NCBI RefSeq assembly: GCF_037975245.1
Contig: NC_092570.1
Location: 6,055,001 to 6,119,000 of the forward strand
DNA: 64,000 nt
Reading direction: 5' to 3'
DNA from: Apostichopus japonicus
Lineage: Eukaryota > Echinodermata > Holothuroidea > Aspidochirotida > Stichopodidae
Part shown: one piece after another, positions 1-10,619 of the stretch
How positions within the stretch are numbered: position 1 is the first letter of the stretch
How the letters are laid out: every line of letters begins with the position of its first letter
Program-made: the position numbers and the translations under genes
Notes under the pieces: generated by a model
What the model saw: only the letters and a program-made list of their open reading frames with translations
Databases searched by the model: none
What the model was told of the DNA's origin: nothing

Positions 1-1799
1 AGCTTTATTCACCACTGAAACTAAGGGTGTACATATTTATGGATCTTATATTTGGGGTAGGAGTGCACTGCCTTTGAAACCATTTTAGACTTTTGACATT
101 CAAAAGAACTGAAACCTTTACAGCGTTTTAGAAGAGTTAAAAGCAGTCGCGTACTAAGCTTGGACAGAGGGGAAATCTGCCCGGCTACCAAAGTCAAAGT
201 CATGAGTGGCAACTTTTCCGTGCCCTATATACTGCTGAAGAAAGAACTTGGGGAGTTCTTGTTTTAATTCCAATCTGTTCGTTCATAGATCATTGAAAAT
301 GATTTCTGAAAGGGTTACATTTATATAGGAAAAATGGATTCAATAGTAAGTTGATCCCTGCCTCCCCCACCCACCCAGGCTTCCCCACCCACTCAGCCCC
401 CCTCCCTAAAAAAAGAAGAAAAGATGGGGACAGGGCCACTCACTGAGGTAACAAAAATCCAAACATGTTCTGTAGCAGATTATGAAGAGACATTGAAAGT
501 TCCCCAGCATCTTACTCCATAATGATCAAAATTGCACTATGTCACATAAATGAGAAACAAAATTCAACTTGAAGATTCTTTGAATGGACAAAATTCGATA
601 CCATCATTTTCAATATGTCCTTTACTGTTATTCTGTGATACACATGGAAGTGTAATTTTTTGTGAATTTTCTCATGAAATTTTGATGATACAAGGCAAAA
701 TATCTAGTATATGTGTGAATGGCTAACAATTGATTCTTATATTGACATTTTTTCCATCGAAACCCCTACTCTACTGAAATTCAAATCCGTTTGGTGTTCA
801 CATGAACAATGCAAGTAAGGTCATGACCATCGATATTTACCTAGTGGCCGTGAAATACCCCAATCAAGAAATTCATGAGCCTAGTCTTTGATCTCCTTTA
901 ATAATGCATGCTTTCATGATTTATTTTAAGCCGAAACGAGTCTACTTCCATGACAAAATTGTTTTACAGCAAAACACATATACAGTTAATATATATAAAT
1001 TTTTTGAAGTTGAAATTGCTGGTTATATTCTAACTCTAATACCAGTATCAAAGTTCAATATAGTTATAAGAACTGAATGGTTAATTTGGCATTACACTCA
1101 TGAAAACAAAAAAAGCCTACATACCCACTTGTTTTAACACATTCCTTGAAAAAATTCTAGCTTGCAGGTACATTGAGAGTAAAAGTACTGTAGTGTGGTA
1201 CTTCTTCAGCCAGTAGTGTATACCAAAAGCTACAATGACACGTACAGTACTGTAGGACTACTAAATAGTCCACTGAGGTTGGTCATGACATTTGCTTTCA
1301 TTGAAATATGAAGTAAGAATAACCTGTACAGGCCTGGCAGAAGATCATTAAAACTAATAAGAGTTCATCAGCTGGCAAATCAACAAAACAAAAACTGTAA
1401 AAGTGAGAGATATAAAGTGAGATAAAAAGTACTGTACCAAGTTACTGGTCACAATATTATTGTGGAGGTAAGTACAGTATGTGTGTTTTCCCTAACCACT
1501 GACCATACCATTTATTCACAATAGCCCTTCATCAAAATTAGTGTGTATTTAGAGTGTATTATGTTTTTTCCACACAAAAAGACACGATGAGAAAACATAC
1601 AGAATTTTTGGCACCATGCATATTCATGAAGATGATCACTCAGAAGATGGGAAAATAGGGTTCTATAGGTTGTAAATTGTGGGACCAGGCAGTGGTCCCA
1701 CAATTGCTATTGCTGTTCCACATTTCTAGATGTGTTTTCAGTCACTGGTTCCACAATTAATGTAAAGGTGAGTACACACACACACACACATACACACAC

Positions 1800-1831
<32 letters not shown>

Positions 1832-1903
1832 ATATAAATAAATATATATCAGACATCAAACTAAATAGCGTATGATGATGATATGTAAACTTAAAAGTGG
1901 AAA
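1..1903. other. No gene recognised; intronic or flanking DNA
   Basis: I see no supported exon or RNA gene. The stretch lies downstream (on the minus strand) of the last visible exon of the Tie-like receptor, so it is probably intron of that gene. It contains a CA/TA dinucleotide microsatellite at about 1775-1850. Short open frames here have no domain signature and no convincing splice sites. Confidence 0.5.
1775..1850. repeat. (CA)n/(TA)n microsatellite
   Basis: A run of alternating CA units passes into TA units with a few interruptions. It is a simple sequence repeat with no coding role. Confidence 0.85.
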
Positions 1904-2257
1904 CAGTGGCGTAGGAAGGTACTTTTGAGTGGGGGAGGGGGAGCTGAAGACCGATGGCCGGCCTGGGGGAGGGGTTTAAGGGGTCCTTTGGATTTTTTTT
2001 GCATTTCCGGGTGGCCTCAGATGCAATTTGGTGCAATATAGCACACTTCAACGCCCACTCCATTTTGTAAATAATTTTGCATTTTCACCTGGCCTTAGAT
2101 GCAATTTGGTGCTCCAAATGAGATTTTTTTTCTCATTTGGAAATGAAAAAGGGGTTTTCTGACTTGCGAAGCGGGGGGGGGGGGCGGAATGATACTTCCG
2201 CCCCCATATATTTCACCGGGGGGCTGGCGCCCTCATCCCCCGGTTCCTATGCCCTTG
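1904..2257. mobile_element. G-rich hAT-like MITE, copy 1
   Basis: The ends are CAGTGGCGTAGGAAGGTAC on the left and, read inward from the right, CAAGGGCATAGGAACCGGGG, which form imperfect terminal inverted repeats. Flanking 8-mers AGTGGAAA and AGTGAAAT look like a decayed 8-bp target duplication. The interior, with its GGGGGCGGAATGATACTTCC block and 'fourfold-C' tail, matches the copy at 17650-17943 in opposite orientation. No coding capacity is visible. hAT-type is inferred from the 8-bp duplication and CA/TG termini. Confidence 0.7.
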
Positions 2258-2680
2258 AGTGAAATTTTACATTAAAGCTAGCTACTATATTCAATGTTCC
2301 TTCCATAGTTGAGTGGAAAATGCTAACGTTGATGAAAAATTGATCCTTTTGTCTATGAAGCCACACGTATCAAGTAGTTTTTAGCCTTAGCATTTAATGG
2401 GCCGATAAAGAGAGCCTAATTCTTCCATGCAAGTAAATCCAGACTATGTGTATCCCTGGTATGAAAAGCTTGGTACTATCTACATTTTTACATTTTTCAC
2501 ATTAAAATGTAACATTTAACCAAAAATAGTATCCATTCAATATGGCTTCAGGAATGGTAAATTGTGCTATACAAACACGGACGGCATAAACTTGGGGTAC
2601 AGTACGGGTAAATTTAGGGTCAAAGGGTGTCAGCATCCTTTGTGGGGAAGGAGGGGGTGACTAATCTGCTCCTGTCTTAC
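2258..2680. other. Intron or intergenic; nothing recognised
   Basis: This is AT-rich DNA between the MITE and the donor site of the third EGF exon of the Tie-like receptor. I see no exon in it. Confidence 0.5.
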
Positions 2681-2815
2681 CATTACAGTTTCCACCAGTC
2701 CAGCCATCTTCACACCCAGCAGAGGAACATTTCCCCATTTTCCTGCCACATGATGCTTTTGCAGCACAGTGACAGGTCTGCTTGCAGTCAGCTCCAAAAG
2801 TTCCTTTTAGACATG
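2681..2815 (-). CDS. Tie-like receptor, exon 6 (EGF-like repeat)
   Basis: This exon follows a TTCAG acceptor (exon begins at 2815) and ends at a GTAAGA donor (last base 2681). It is 135 bp, 45 codons, phase 1 at both ends, so it can be spliced to the preceding EGF exon without a frame change. The translation begins ACLKGTFGADC and has nine cysteines in a laminin/Tie-type EGF pattern, ending CEDGWTGGNCNG. It corresponds to the third EGF repeat of Tie receptors. No further exon was found between here and the window edge, so the Fn3, transmembrane and kinase regions presumably lie outside. Confidence 0.8.
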
Positions 2816-5025
2816 CTGAATAAAAGTGCAAAAATAACAGTGAAAACTAACATTTTGTAAATCATTTATGATCAATTATAGATGGAAATATTACTGGTAA
2901 GTAATTGTCACTTCACATGAGCTGTTGATTTTAGGCAAGAGAAAAGTTAGAGAACAGTATGCTTTAGTTGTACATCAAATTATTTTACTACTCAATTTAA
3001 ATCAACAGTAAACATATACTAAGTTGAAACTTATTGAAAATATTTGACCTATCTGTTTGTCTTGACGACTTGGGATGAACTGATTGGCATTAGGGTACAA
3101 ATTGGCTGATGTTTTGGTTACAAACTTGGAAAATGAAAATTGAAGGTTCACCTGCTTTGAGGCAAAATGTCCATACAAATATGTGATCACCAGCCAGGTA
3201 GCTTGGCTAATGGAGAATATTTACACAACGTATGGCATTGTTTACAAAGTTCTTGGCAAAGTTACACATGCCAGATTAGACATATGCTAATTGCTTGCAT
3301 CATCTCACTAGCAGCTATAACCATACAAAGTAAAATATTGATCGAGATGGTGGCCATCTAGTCAAATACATAACAGTTAATAAACGTCAGCTCGTGCAGT
3401 CCAGTAGACTGCACCGAGGCTCCCATTCATAATTAAAAAATATGTGCCAAAACCACCTTTTCAATAGTCGAATCAACACCAAGAAAATCATGACTCACAA
3501 ATGAGCATTTTACCTATTATTTATAACACAGAAGTAACCGAGGGTCCGAGGTATGCATAATACAATTAAGTTAAGAAAGAGCTTAACTATGAACAGCCCA
3601 TCCCCGTCGGTTTATCAACGTCGAACATGCCAAAAGTAAATGTTACGTCATATCGGCCAGAACTTATCTTCGTTAGCGGCAATAGCGCAACCCACAGACC
3701 ACTCTTTATTATACCCATGAACCAGACCAAACTGTACCACGAACTACCCCCTATCGCACTTTGCGAAGCGTATCTCAAATAGCGACAGCTTCTCTAAATT
3801 TTTGTGTTGGTGACCAAGCAGAAGCAGTGGATGTAGCGGGAATTGGGCACCGTGCAAAACAGAAAAAGTCAATGAATTGAAGGACGGCAACAGAAGCTTT
3901 TATGTCTCCTTCGATGGATGGAGTCAAAATCAGAACGTTTCGGTCCATTCATCCAAGATAAGAAAGAAGACGGTTTTCGAGGTAGGCAACTAAGGCCTAT
4001 AAAAAGCTTAGAAAAATAACGTTAAAGTTAGACATGGACTCGTGTTTAAATGTTTTGAACTGACCTATGCCTTAGGGCGGCCTACCTAAGGTTGTCAACA
4101 GTGATGCTAGTTCTTGATATTTAATTGGAAAATGAGCGTAAATTTCTCTGCGTTACTCGATGGTGTAGCGCCCGCAGTCCTGTAACGTGTTAAACGAGGC
4201 CTACAAGTTGAAAATATCTCGACCCGTAGCCTAAAAAGCATAGAATATGGCACAAGAGTACTCGGAATAAGATAGCGTATATGCCAAGTCCTTGAAATGT
4301 CTACACATATGTATAGGTTGCAACGTCACGGCTTCCAGATAAATGAATGTTTCAATCGATACTGGGTTTACTTAAAAGTAAGCTTACAACAATTTGTTTT
4401 TTTAAATTGGATGCTGTACAATTTACTCAATAATCTACATGTGTGCATAGTACGGAGTACCTCCAAAAAACAGGGCCCATAAACTGAAAGTGTTCAAAGA
4501 TTTTTCTGTGTACATCTTGATGTGTGGATGCACAGTAAATGTAATAAGTAATTATTAATACCAAAAATATATATAAGTTATTGTTGAATTGTTCTTTCTG
4601 CCTTAGCTACTTTGCCCATCCTGAGCAAATGGGCTAGGTACTATACTTATTAAACTAGCCCAAGAGATGAATGGGGACAAAATGATGGCCACTGCCACTG
4701 GCAAATAGTTTAGATGGATGTCAGCTACATGAAGAGTAAGAGAGGTATCTAACTTGGTCTTTCCACACAAAAAAGGGTGCCAGTGTGTAGCATGTACATT
4801 TTAGCCCCAAAATCAATCAACCACCTTTTATAATGAACCACTTTTTCAATGTGTATTTCTATTAGGAACCTGCAATTAATCTCTCTTGTGAATCCAGTTA
4901 TATGGAGCCATTGAAATTCTTCAAATTTTGACAATTTATACTTCTACGATAAAGTTTGTAGTAGCCTACACAGAAAGAATCTGCATGTGTAATGCACAAA
5001 AGGGGGGGGGGGACGTCTGTCTTAC
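2816..5025 (-). other. Intron 5 of the Tie-like receptor
   Basis: About 2.2 kb between two phase-1 EGF exons. Apart from short G runs and AT-rich sequence I see no element with clear ends. Confidence 0.6.
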
Positions 5026-5190
5026 CTTCGTTACAAAGTAACCCCCTAAAACCAGAGGCACATGAACAGCCATATGGGTCCTGCAGGCAGAACAGTGCAC
5101 CTCCACAGTTAGTCTCGAACCCAAGAGTGTTCATTGGGGCTTCCGAACAGCTATACTGGCCGTTTTTGCCAAAGTTGTCAGCGGAATGCA
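5026..5190 (-). CDS. Tie-like receptor, exon 5 (second EGF-like repeat)
   Basis: The exon runs from a CCATACAG acceptor to a GAAG|GTAAGA donor: 165 bp, 55 codons, phase 1 at both ends. It encodes SADNFGKNG, a cysteine-rich middle, and then the segment LQDPYGCSCASGFRGLLCNE. The motif 'PDPYGCSCATGW.GL.CNE' is the most recognisable stretch of vertebrate Tie1/Tie2 ectodomains, and the match here is close. One expected cysteine near the exon start reads as His (CAT), so either that disulphide is missing or the splice site is slightly different. Neighbouring exons supply the flanking EGF repeats. Confidence 0.85.
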
Positions 5191-5673
5191 CTGTATGGAT
5201 ACAAAAATTATACAAGCAACGCGCTTAGCAAGATGTAACGAGCTATCATTTTAACGACAAACTTCATTAACCTCTTTATACTCAGTATGGACGTGTATAC
5301 GACAGGTATACCGGTTGCCAACTTCGCGTGACGATAATTAAGGTGACTCTTAGTGTCGTGAAGAAGCCCCCCTTTTTTAAATTCAAAATTGTCTTTTTGT
5401 TTCCTGTTTACAAATAGTGTTCTTCTTATATATGAAAAGTGACACATTTAATATTTTTGCATAAGTTCTCTAGACACTATAGGGGGCTGTAGCTCCACCC
5501 ACCCCACCTCGGCGGGCTCTAATTGCCAATCAATATATCAATCAATGTAGTTACTTGATTGTTGTGAATGTGATGGACTTGTCCTCCCTCACCCCCCCCC
5601 CCCTACCAGTTTGGTCCACTGAACCTTATAGAACTGTAAATATACCTTTAAAACTCTAGAGGAATATACTTAC
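5191..5673 (-). other. Intron 4 of the Tie-like receptor
   Basis: Intron between two EGF exons (480 bp). It contains a C-run near 5590 and no other feature. Confidence 0.7.
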
Positions 5674-5799
5674 ATACTTCACAGAGCTCTCCGGAAAATC
5701 CCGGTGGACATATGCAGACGCCATCATCCCGACACACGCCACCATTATAGCAAAAACACGGTATATCACAGGCTTCCCCAATAAGATTATCTGGACATC
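5674..5799 (-). CDS. Tie-like receptor, exon 4 (first EGF-like repeat)
   Basis: Acceptor CTTCAG, exon start 5799; donor GTAAGT after 5674. It is 126 bp, 42 codons, phase 1 in and out. Joined to exon 3 it reads VIVRRCPDNLIGEACDIPC, which mirrors the Ig-to-EGF junction of Tie2 (LIVRRC...). The EGF core CYNGGVCRDDGVCICPPGFS is typical for the first Tie EGF repeat. This supports a single receptor gene on the minus strand. Confidence 0.87.
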
Positions 5800-7616
5800 C
5801 TGAAGTTGTAATGAATTGCATTTCAATGGTCATCTAAACAAAAGCATATTAATATAAATAGCTCTATTTTTGTTTCTTCTTCTCCAAATCCAAGTGGTTA
5901 TGTAATGGGTATACCTATACTCTTCCACATCCTGTGCTCATGTCCCCCTTTATAATTAGAAGTGAGACAGTTGCAACAGTACTTTCTTTGTTGTGCCAAG
6001 TTGCTGATTGCAGTTAATATCTTCTCAACTTTCTTTTTTTCTTGGAAAGGAGTGCTTTGTCTTAGTTGTTTCATTTATAGGGTAATCATTTGTATGCAGA
6101 TTTAGTCTTGTGTAATTAGCCCTGATTGGTTCTAAGTGTTACTCATGGTAGCTAGGGTGTGTGTAGGCCAGTGAGAGGGGTTTAGAGTCACATGTTGATA
6201 CCCTGTGGTAAAGGTGCTCCTTCCAATGTGTCTTAGGGAGAGCGAGGCAGTTTGGTGGTGAGCCAGCCAACAGGACATGATTATAATTTGGTCACTCTTG
6301 ACATAACGTAGTCTTTAAACTATAGTATACGTAAATATAGTTAAATAAGTTGTCTATCTTGTGCTATAAGAGTATATCTTAATACATATAACTTTTCCTG
6401 GAGGAATTAATTATTTATAATTGATTCGCTAAACGTTTGTGTTATAACACGTTTTTAATGGATTCAATGGAACAGAGAGTTGTGTTCTGTTAGTTTCCAT
6501 TTTGTATTAACCTATCTTGTACCCGGACTTAACTTACTCTCCTTGCGAAGAACATTTCTTTGAACATATTTATTTTCACTGGTGTATTCATCGAACTCTC
6601 TTCGCTCATCGTCCTCTTCGTAATTTCGTGCTATCTGGCATTCATTAAACCTTTCATCACCCCACTCGCACTACCAATGTAAGAGCCTGTTGTACAGCTA
6701 GCTGCTGACAAGAACCCCATATCCCGCAACTCTTACAATAAAATAATACATAATTCGTACAGTGATGGTCGGACATTGTCATTGTAATTCTATGCATTCC
6801 AGCTGTCGCATAGAAATATGGAAGAGGACACGAAGGCAAATTAAAATACAAGGCGCACAGAGTAGGGACAAAGCGACGATAACTTTGATCTTATGACCGA
6901 CTCACACGCTGCTAAATGTACACGTTTGTATTTGTATGTCACTTTCATTTTTGTTGTTGAAAATATGACCCGTTAAACATCAAGGACCCATCAGGCATAG
7001 TGCATGGTTTGGCCTCTGTAACGTCTAATACACAAATCGTTCGAATTGCTCCTCAGAAACAGCAATATATTCAATGGCACATCATGGCAATGCTTTACAA
7101 ATGTGCATGTCAATGGCAACTGGTAATAGATGTCATCCAAGTGCGCCCTGCTATCTATAAGACGTTAAAAGAACATTTTTGCTTCAACTATTATGATTTA
7201 TAGATCACTGGAATAAATGTTCGGTCATATGTGTCTGGCACATTTTAGCTGTGAATACCCGAATAACCTTGTAAAAGAATGACTATTTTTTTAAAATAAA
7301 TACCAGGTCGCGAGGAAGCTATCAAAAACTAAGGGGGTTGAAAAATTGACGGAGTCTTAGGTCTTACCAAAGGAATTTAACTTTTGTATATTTTCTGATC
7401 CTGTACGAATTTCAGCGTTTAATGGACATTTTGACTATTTATGTCAAAAAATTGTGTAAAAATTTAACATTTTGAGAAGAGAAAGTATTATTGAAATTTA
7501 GACGTTTTGTGCGCTATACGATCATTAGATGTCTAATATTCCTTTCTACTATCACAATATATCCAGTTCAACGATTAGCACTGATGTGAAATGTTCCTCC
7601 GCCAATGTATACTTAC
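5800..7616 (-). other. Intron 3 of the Tie-like receptor
   Basis: About 1.8 kb between the Ig exon and the first EGF exon. I see no exon, RNA gene or bounded element in it. Confidence 0.65.
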
Positions 7617-7850
7617 TGCGAACGATGACTCTCATAACTGCGTGTGTTTGGTTTCGGTTGGAAAAGCATTCATAGATACCAGAATCAGCTGTCGTGGCTC
7701 CTGTAATCCTTACAGAGACTTTTTTTGCCCATGCTGGTACGTCTCTGTTATTTTTTCGCCAATATACTTTTCTCGTATTGGATTGCACAGTCAATACTAC
7801 GTCCTCGCCGGCATTAACCGTTACGGAGAAAAATTTACTGGGCAAAATTG
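7617..7850 (-). CDS. Tie-like receptor, exon 3 (Ig-like domain)
   Basis: Acceptor GTTGCAG (exon start 7850) and donor GTAAGT (exon end 7617) define a 234-bp, 78-codon, phase 1-1 exon. The protein segment starts AILPSKFFSVTVNAGEDVVL, has the tryptophan of an Ig fold (VYWRKNN) and the DSGIYEC motif, and ends VMRVIVR. It corresponds to Ig2 of Tie2. It contains one Cys in the DxGxYxC motif and lacks the usual B-strand Cys, as does the Tie2 counterpart. Known role of the family: ligand-binding ectodomain of angiopoietin-type receptor tyrosine kinases. Confidence 0.85.
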
Positions 7851-9057
7851 CTGCAACATGTTGGAAAAATATATATATATTTGGAAAATCTAATTGAGTT
7901 TGATTCGGTGTTAGTAGTAAGTAAAAAGATAAAATTTTTTAAATGTTAATATTGTCGCGTTCACAAGGGAAGACGATGATAGTAGAAAATGCAGGAGATT
8001 TGTAGAGCGGTATGCAATATGTATTTTTATACCGGTACCAGTCTAACAAGGATATAGCAAAGTCTTTTAACGTAGCCAACTGGTCGAGGCGAATTTACTG
8101 CACAAGGCTACATCTCATTATTCTGATGGAAGAAACACTCTATAGGTATGAATATTAACCTCTCTCAAAACTGGTTAAGTGTGGAAATTACGTTTCCTTT
8201 CATAGCAAATGGACTTCCAAATACCTACAAAGCTTTCATTGGCAGAATAATGCAAAGCATAAAAAACTTAGTGCTGTGAAAATTAAGCCTAACAAAAGAT
8301 AGTTAAAAAGAGCTATTTCGTGAGAATATAATCTGTACGTAACTTGTCGACTTCCAGTTGACACTAAAATGTGAAAACAAAACATTGCAACTGACGATTT
8401 AATTTAAAAAAAAACATGACAGATATGTACTTTTGATAAAGTAAATGACAAATTCCCAGAAGAGTTCACCCTTGTGAAAATATATGAAACGGTTAAGGAC
8501 AGACATGATTTCCTATTTTTTAGAAAATGTAGGAAACACTTAACAATTTGCATAACACAGATGGTTCCAACTTCTGGGAAAATATTGCACAAGTTAAATT
8601 ATGAAAACGAAAAGTTGATTAAAATTCTCTCCCAAGCAGTAGTCATCCACCACATATCTGACCTGAACCCTTGTAACAACATTAAGGGAGATTGGAATCA
8701 AATCTCCAGAGATTGCCTACCATGGTCGTCAATGCCAGGAGGAAGGATAATCCATCTCTGCGAGGCTATGTCTTTATACACAATTAAGGTCAACCTCTTA
8801 GAGACTGATTAATTAGAAACAATTAAACGATAGAGGAAGTCATAACCAAGAAAACGATTTTTTTTTGAGAACACAACAATATTATTGTACAAATTATAGT
8901 AGTTTCCAAAGATATTAAACAAACATTGTGAGAAAAGGATGTCCACAAATTCTTGTACATTTAGTATAAAGGTGAAAGCATGAGCTGAAGTTGAAGGTAA
9001 CATTTAATATAACATACAAACATAACATAATACCAGGTGATTATGAATCGAACTCTT

Positions 9058-9092
<35 letters not shown>

Positions 9093-9109
9093 TATAAATA
9101 TATAGAGGC
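7851..9109. other. Start of 21-kb intron 2; nothing recognised
   Basis: AT-rich intronic DNA with no element whose ends I can define. A (TA)n microsatellite lies at about 9060-9105, immediately before the Penelope-like remnant. Confidence 0.55.
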
Positions 9110-10058
9110 AAATCTAAAACCCTTCAGTGATGACATAACTCGTTTTATCGCATTATCAAATTTACTGCAGATTTTTCTGGATATGACGTTCACTTCCTGG
9201 ACACCACTGTGACCCTACAAAATTGTTCATTCACAACAGACTCATTCAATACACCCACTAACAAGCACAACTACTTGCAACTACTTAAACAAGCCATGCA
9301 GATCACTGTACCAGAAATACCCCGTACAGTCAAGCGTTGTGCATTCGACGTATTTGCTCCTCTGAAGTCGATTTTGATTCCCGCACTGAAGAACTGTCAT
9401 AAGACCACCTTAACAGACAGTACTTTCGGGTTACTATTAAAAATGCCGATAAAAAGGCAAAAAAGGAAACCCCACACCGAAAAATTGACTTATAAAACTC
9501 GTCAAACCAGTTCCAAAAGAGTACCATTGGTTACTGAATTCCACCCTCGTCTCTTACTCATGGCTAATATCATTCAGAAGAATTTTTACATACTTCAAGG
9601 CACCGAACTCCTGAAATCAGTTTTCTCAGAACTACCTGTCATGGCTTTTAACAGACCCAGTAACCTACGGTGTAGTTTAGTTTGGGGATCCTTTCAGGAA
9701 GACACCCCATTAGGGGAAAACAAAACAGAAACTACAGGATCAACGCTCTGTACACAAACTTGCAAAACGTGCTTACTTGTCGATTCGACTGGGGCCTTTC
9801 AGAGCAACCAAACCAAACGCACGTTCCAAATTCGGCATAAAATAAACTACATATGCAAAAATGTCATTTATCCCATCTACTGCAATATTTGCAAGTGACC
9901 TTTCGTTGGAGAGTAAAAGATCGGCGATCAAAACAAAAAAGATCGACCAACCTGTTGCAAATCACTTCAATCTCCAAAATCATTCAATTGAGAACTTGCG
10001 TGTTATTGCTGAAACTTTATGGGAGCTAACCCTTAAGACCACAGCACCATTCGATTAA
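9110..10058 (+). mobile_element. Penelope-like element remnant (RT C-terminus and GIY-YIG region), copy A
   Basis: The plus-strand reading runs from the end of the reverse transcriptase (a VHFLDTTV-like segment about 9180 in a shifted frame) through a linker with RVPLVTEFHPRL and MAFNRPSNLRCSLVWGSF. It then passes a Cys-rich stretch (CTQTCKTCLL) to NVIYPIYCNICK and, in another frame, IDQPVANHFNLQNHSIENL. This order is characteristic of Penelope-like retroelements that carry a C-terminal GIY-YIG endonuclease. At least two frame breaks and a 5' truncation make it a dead copy. A second copy in opposite orientation lies at 23.3-25.3 kb and shares the 3' untranslated sequence. Confidence 0.8.
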
Positions 10059-10600
10059 AACATCAGCAACGATTTGCCGTCCCAGATAAACCAAAACATT
10101 TGCTTTGCATTAACGAAGGAATCGGATAAACATAATCCGACACGGATTAAAATAATCCAATTTTCCAGAACTTCTGATAAATCGTGAGGAAACCAGTAAG
10201 TCGCTTTGACTTCACATGCCGACACTCTTCTCTATAAATAAGTTTCAATTCTTGCGACTCCTTGTCACTTTCGGTGATCATTCACTATATTAATGTATAG
10301 GAATAACAGAAAAACTGTTAAACAACTATGCTGTATTTAGAGAAAGACTTTATCTCGAGTGAGATAGTTAAATTAGTTAAGTAATTGGAGGTAAAACAGC
10401 AAATGTTTGGTTTTTGCAGAGCTTTCGAGCAAAACTAGCTCTTCGTCCGTGCATAATCACCGAAGTGACAAGGAGTAGCAGAGCACAGATAGCAAAGATT
10501 GTCTTGTAAATAGCTGTTTCCACCGAATGGCGCTTCAGCGAGCCAGGAGCGAAAGCCTCTGACCGGTAGATATAAGACAACCTAAAATGAGGGATAGGAA
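10059..10600. repeat. Penelope 3' region with inverted repeat
   Basis: The sequence downstream of copy A matches that downstream of copy B (23290-23560), for example the stretch with AATCCGACACGGATT. Within it, CTCCTTGTCACTTTCGGTGA (about 10258) is repeated in inverted form as TCACCGAAGTGACAAGGAG (about 10457). The 10380-10600 block therefore looks like an end of a Penelope element lying in minus orientation next to copy A. Head-to-head or partial-inverted arrangements of ends are known for Penelope elements. Confidence 0.6.
10416..10453 (-). ncRNA. Degenerate hammerhead-ribozyme-like motif
   Basis: On the minus strand the core reads GGACGA, then a stem-loop AGAGC...GCTC, then GAAA followed by GCTC. 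This is the order CUGANGA - stem II - GAAA of hammerhead ribozymes, which are known at the ends of Penelope-like elements. The first core triplet here is CGG and not CUG, so the copy is probably inactive. Assignment is by motif and context only. Confidence 0.4.
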
Positions 10601-10619
10601 ATGAGAGATTTACTTTTAA

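Noticed and set aside
4992-5228. Plus-strand frame antisense to the second EGF exon
   Set aside because: Shadow of the real minus-strand exon, which has splice sites and Cys spacing.
9209-9898. 229-codon frame as an independent host gene
   Set aside because: Its motifs and the matching second copy at 23.3-25.3 kb identify it as Penelope-like element remains.
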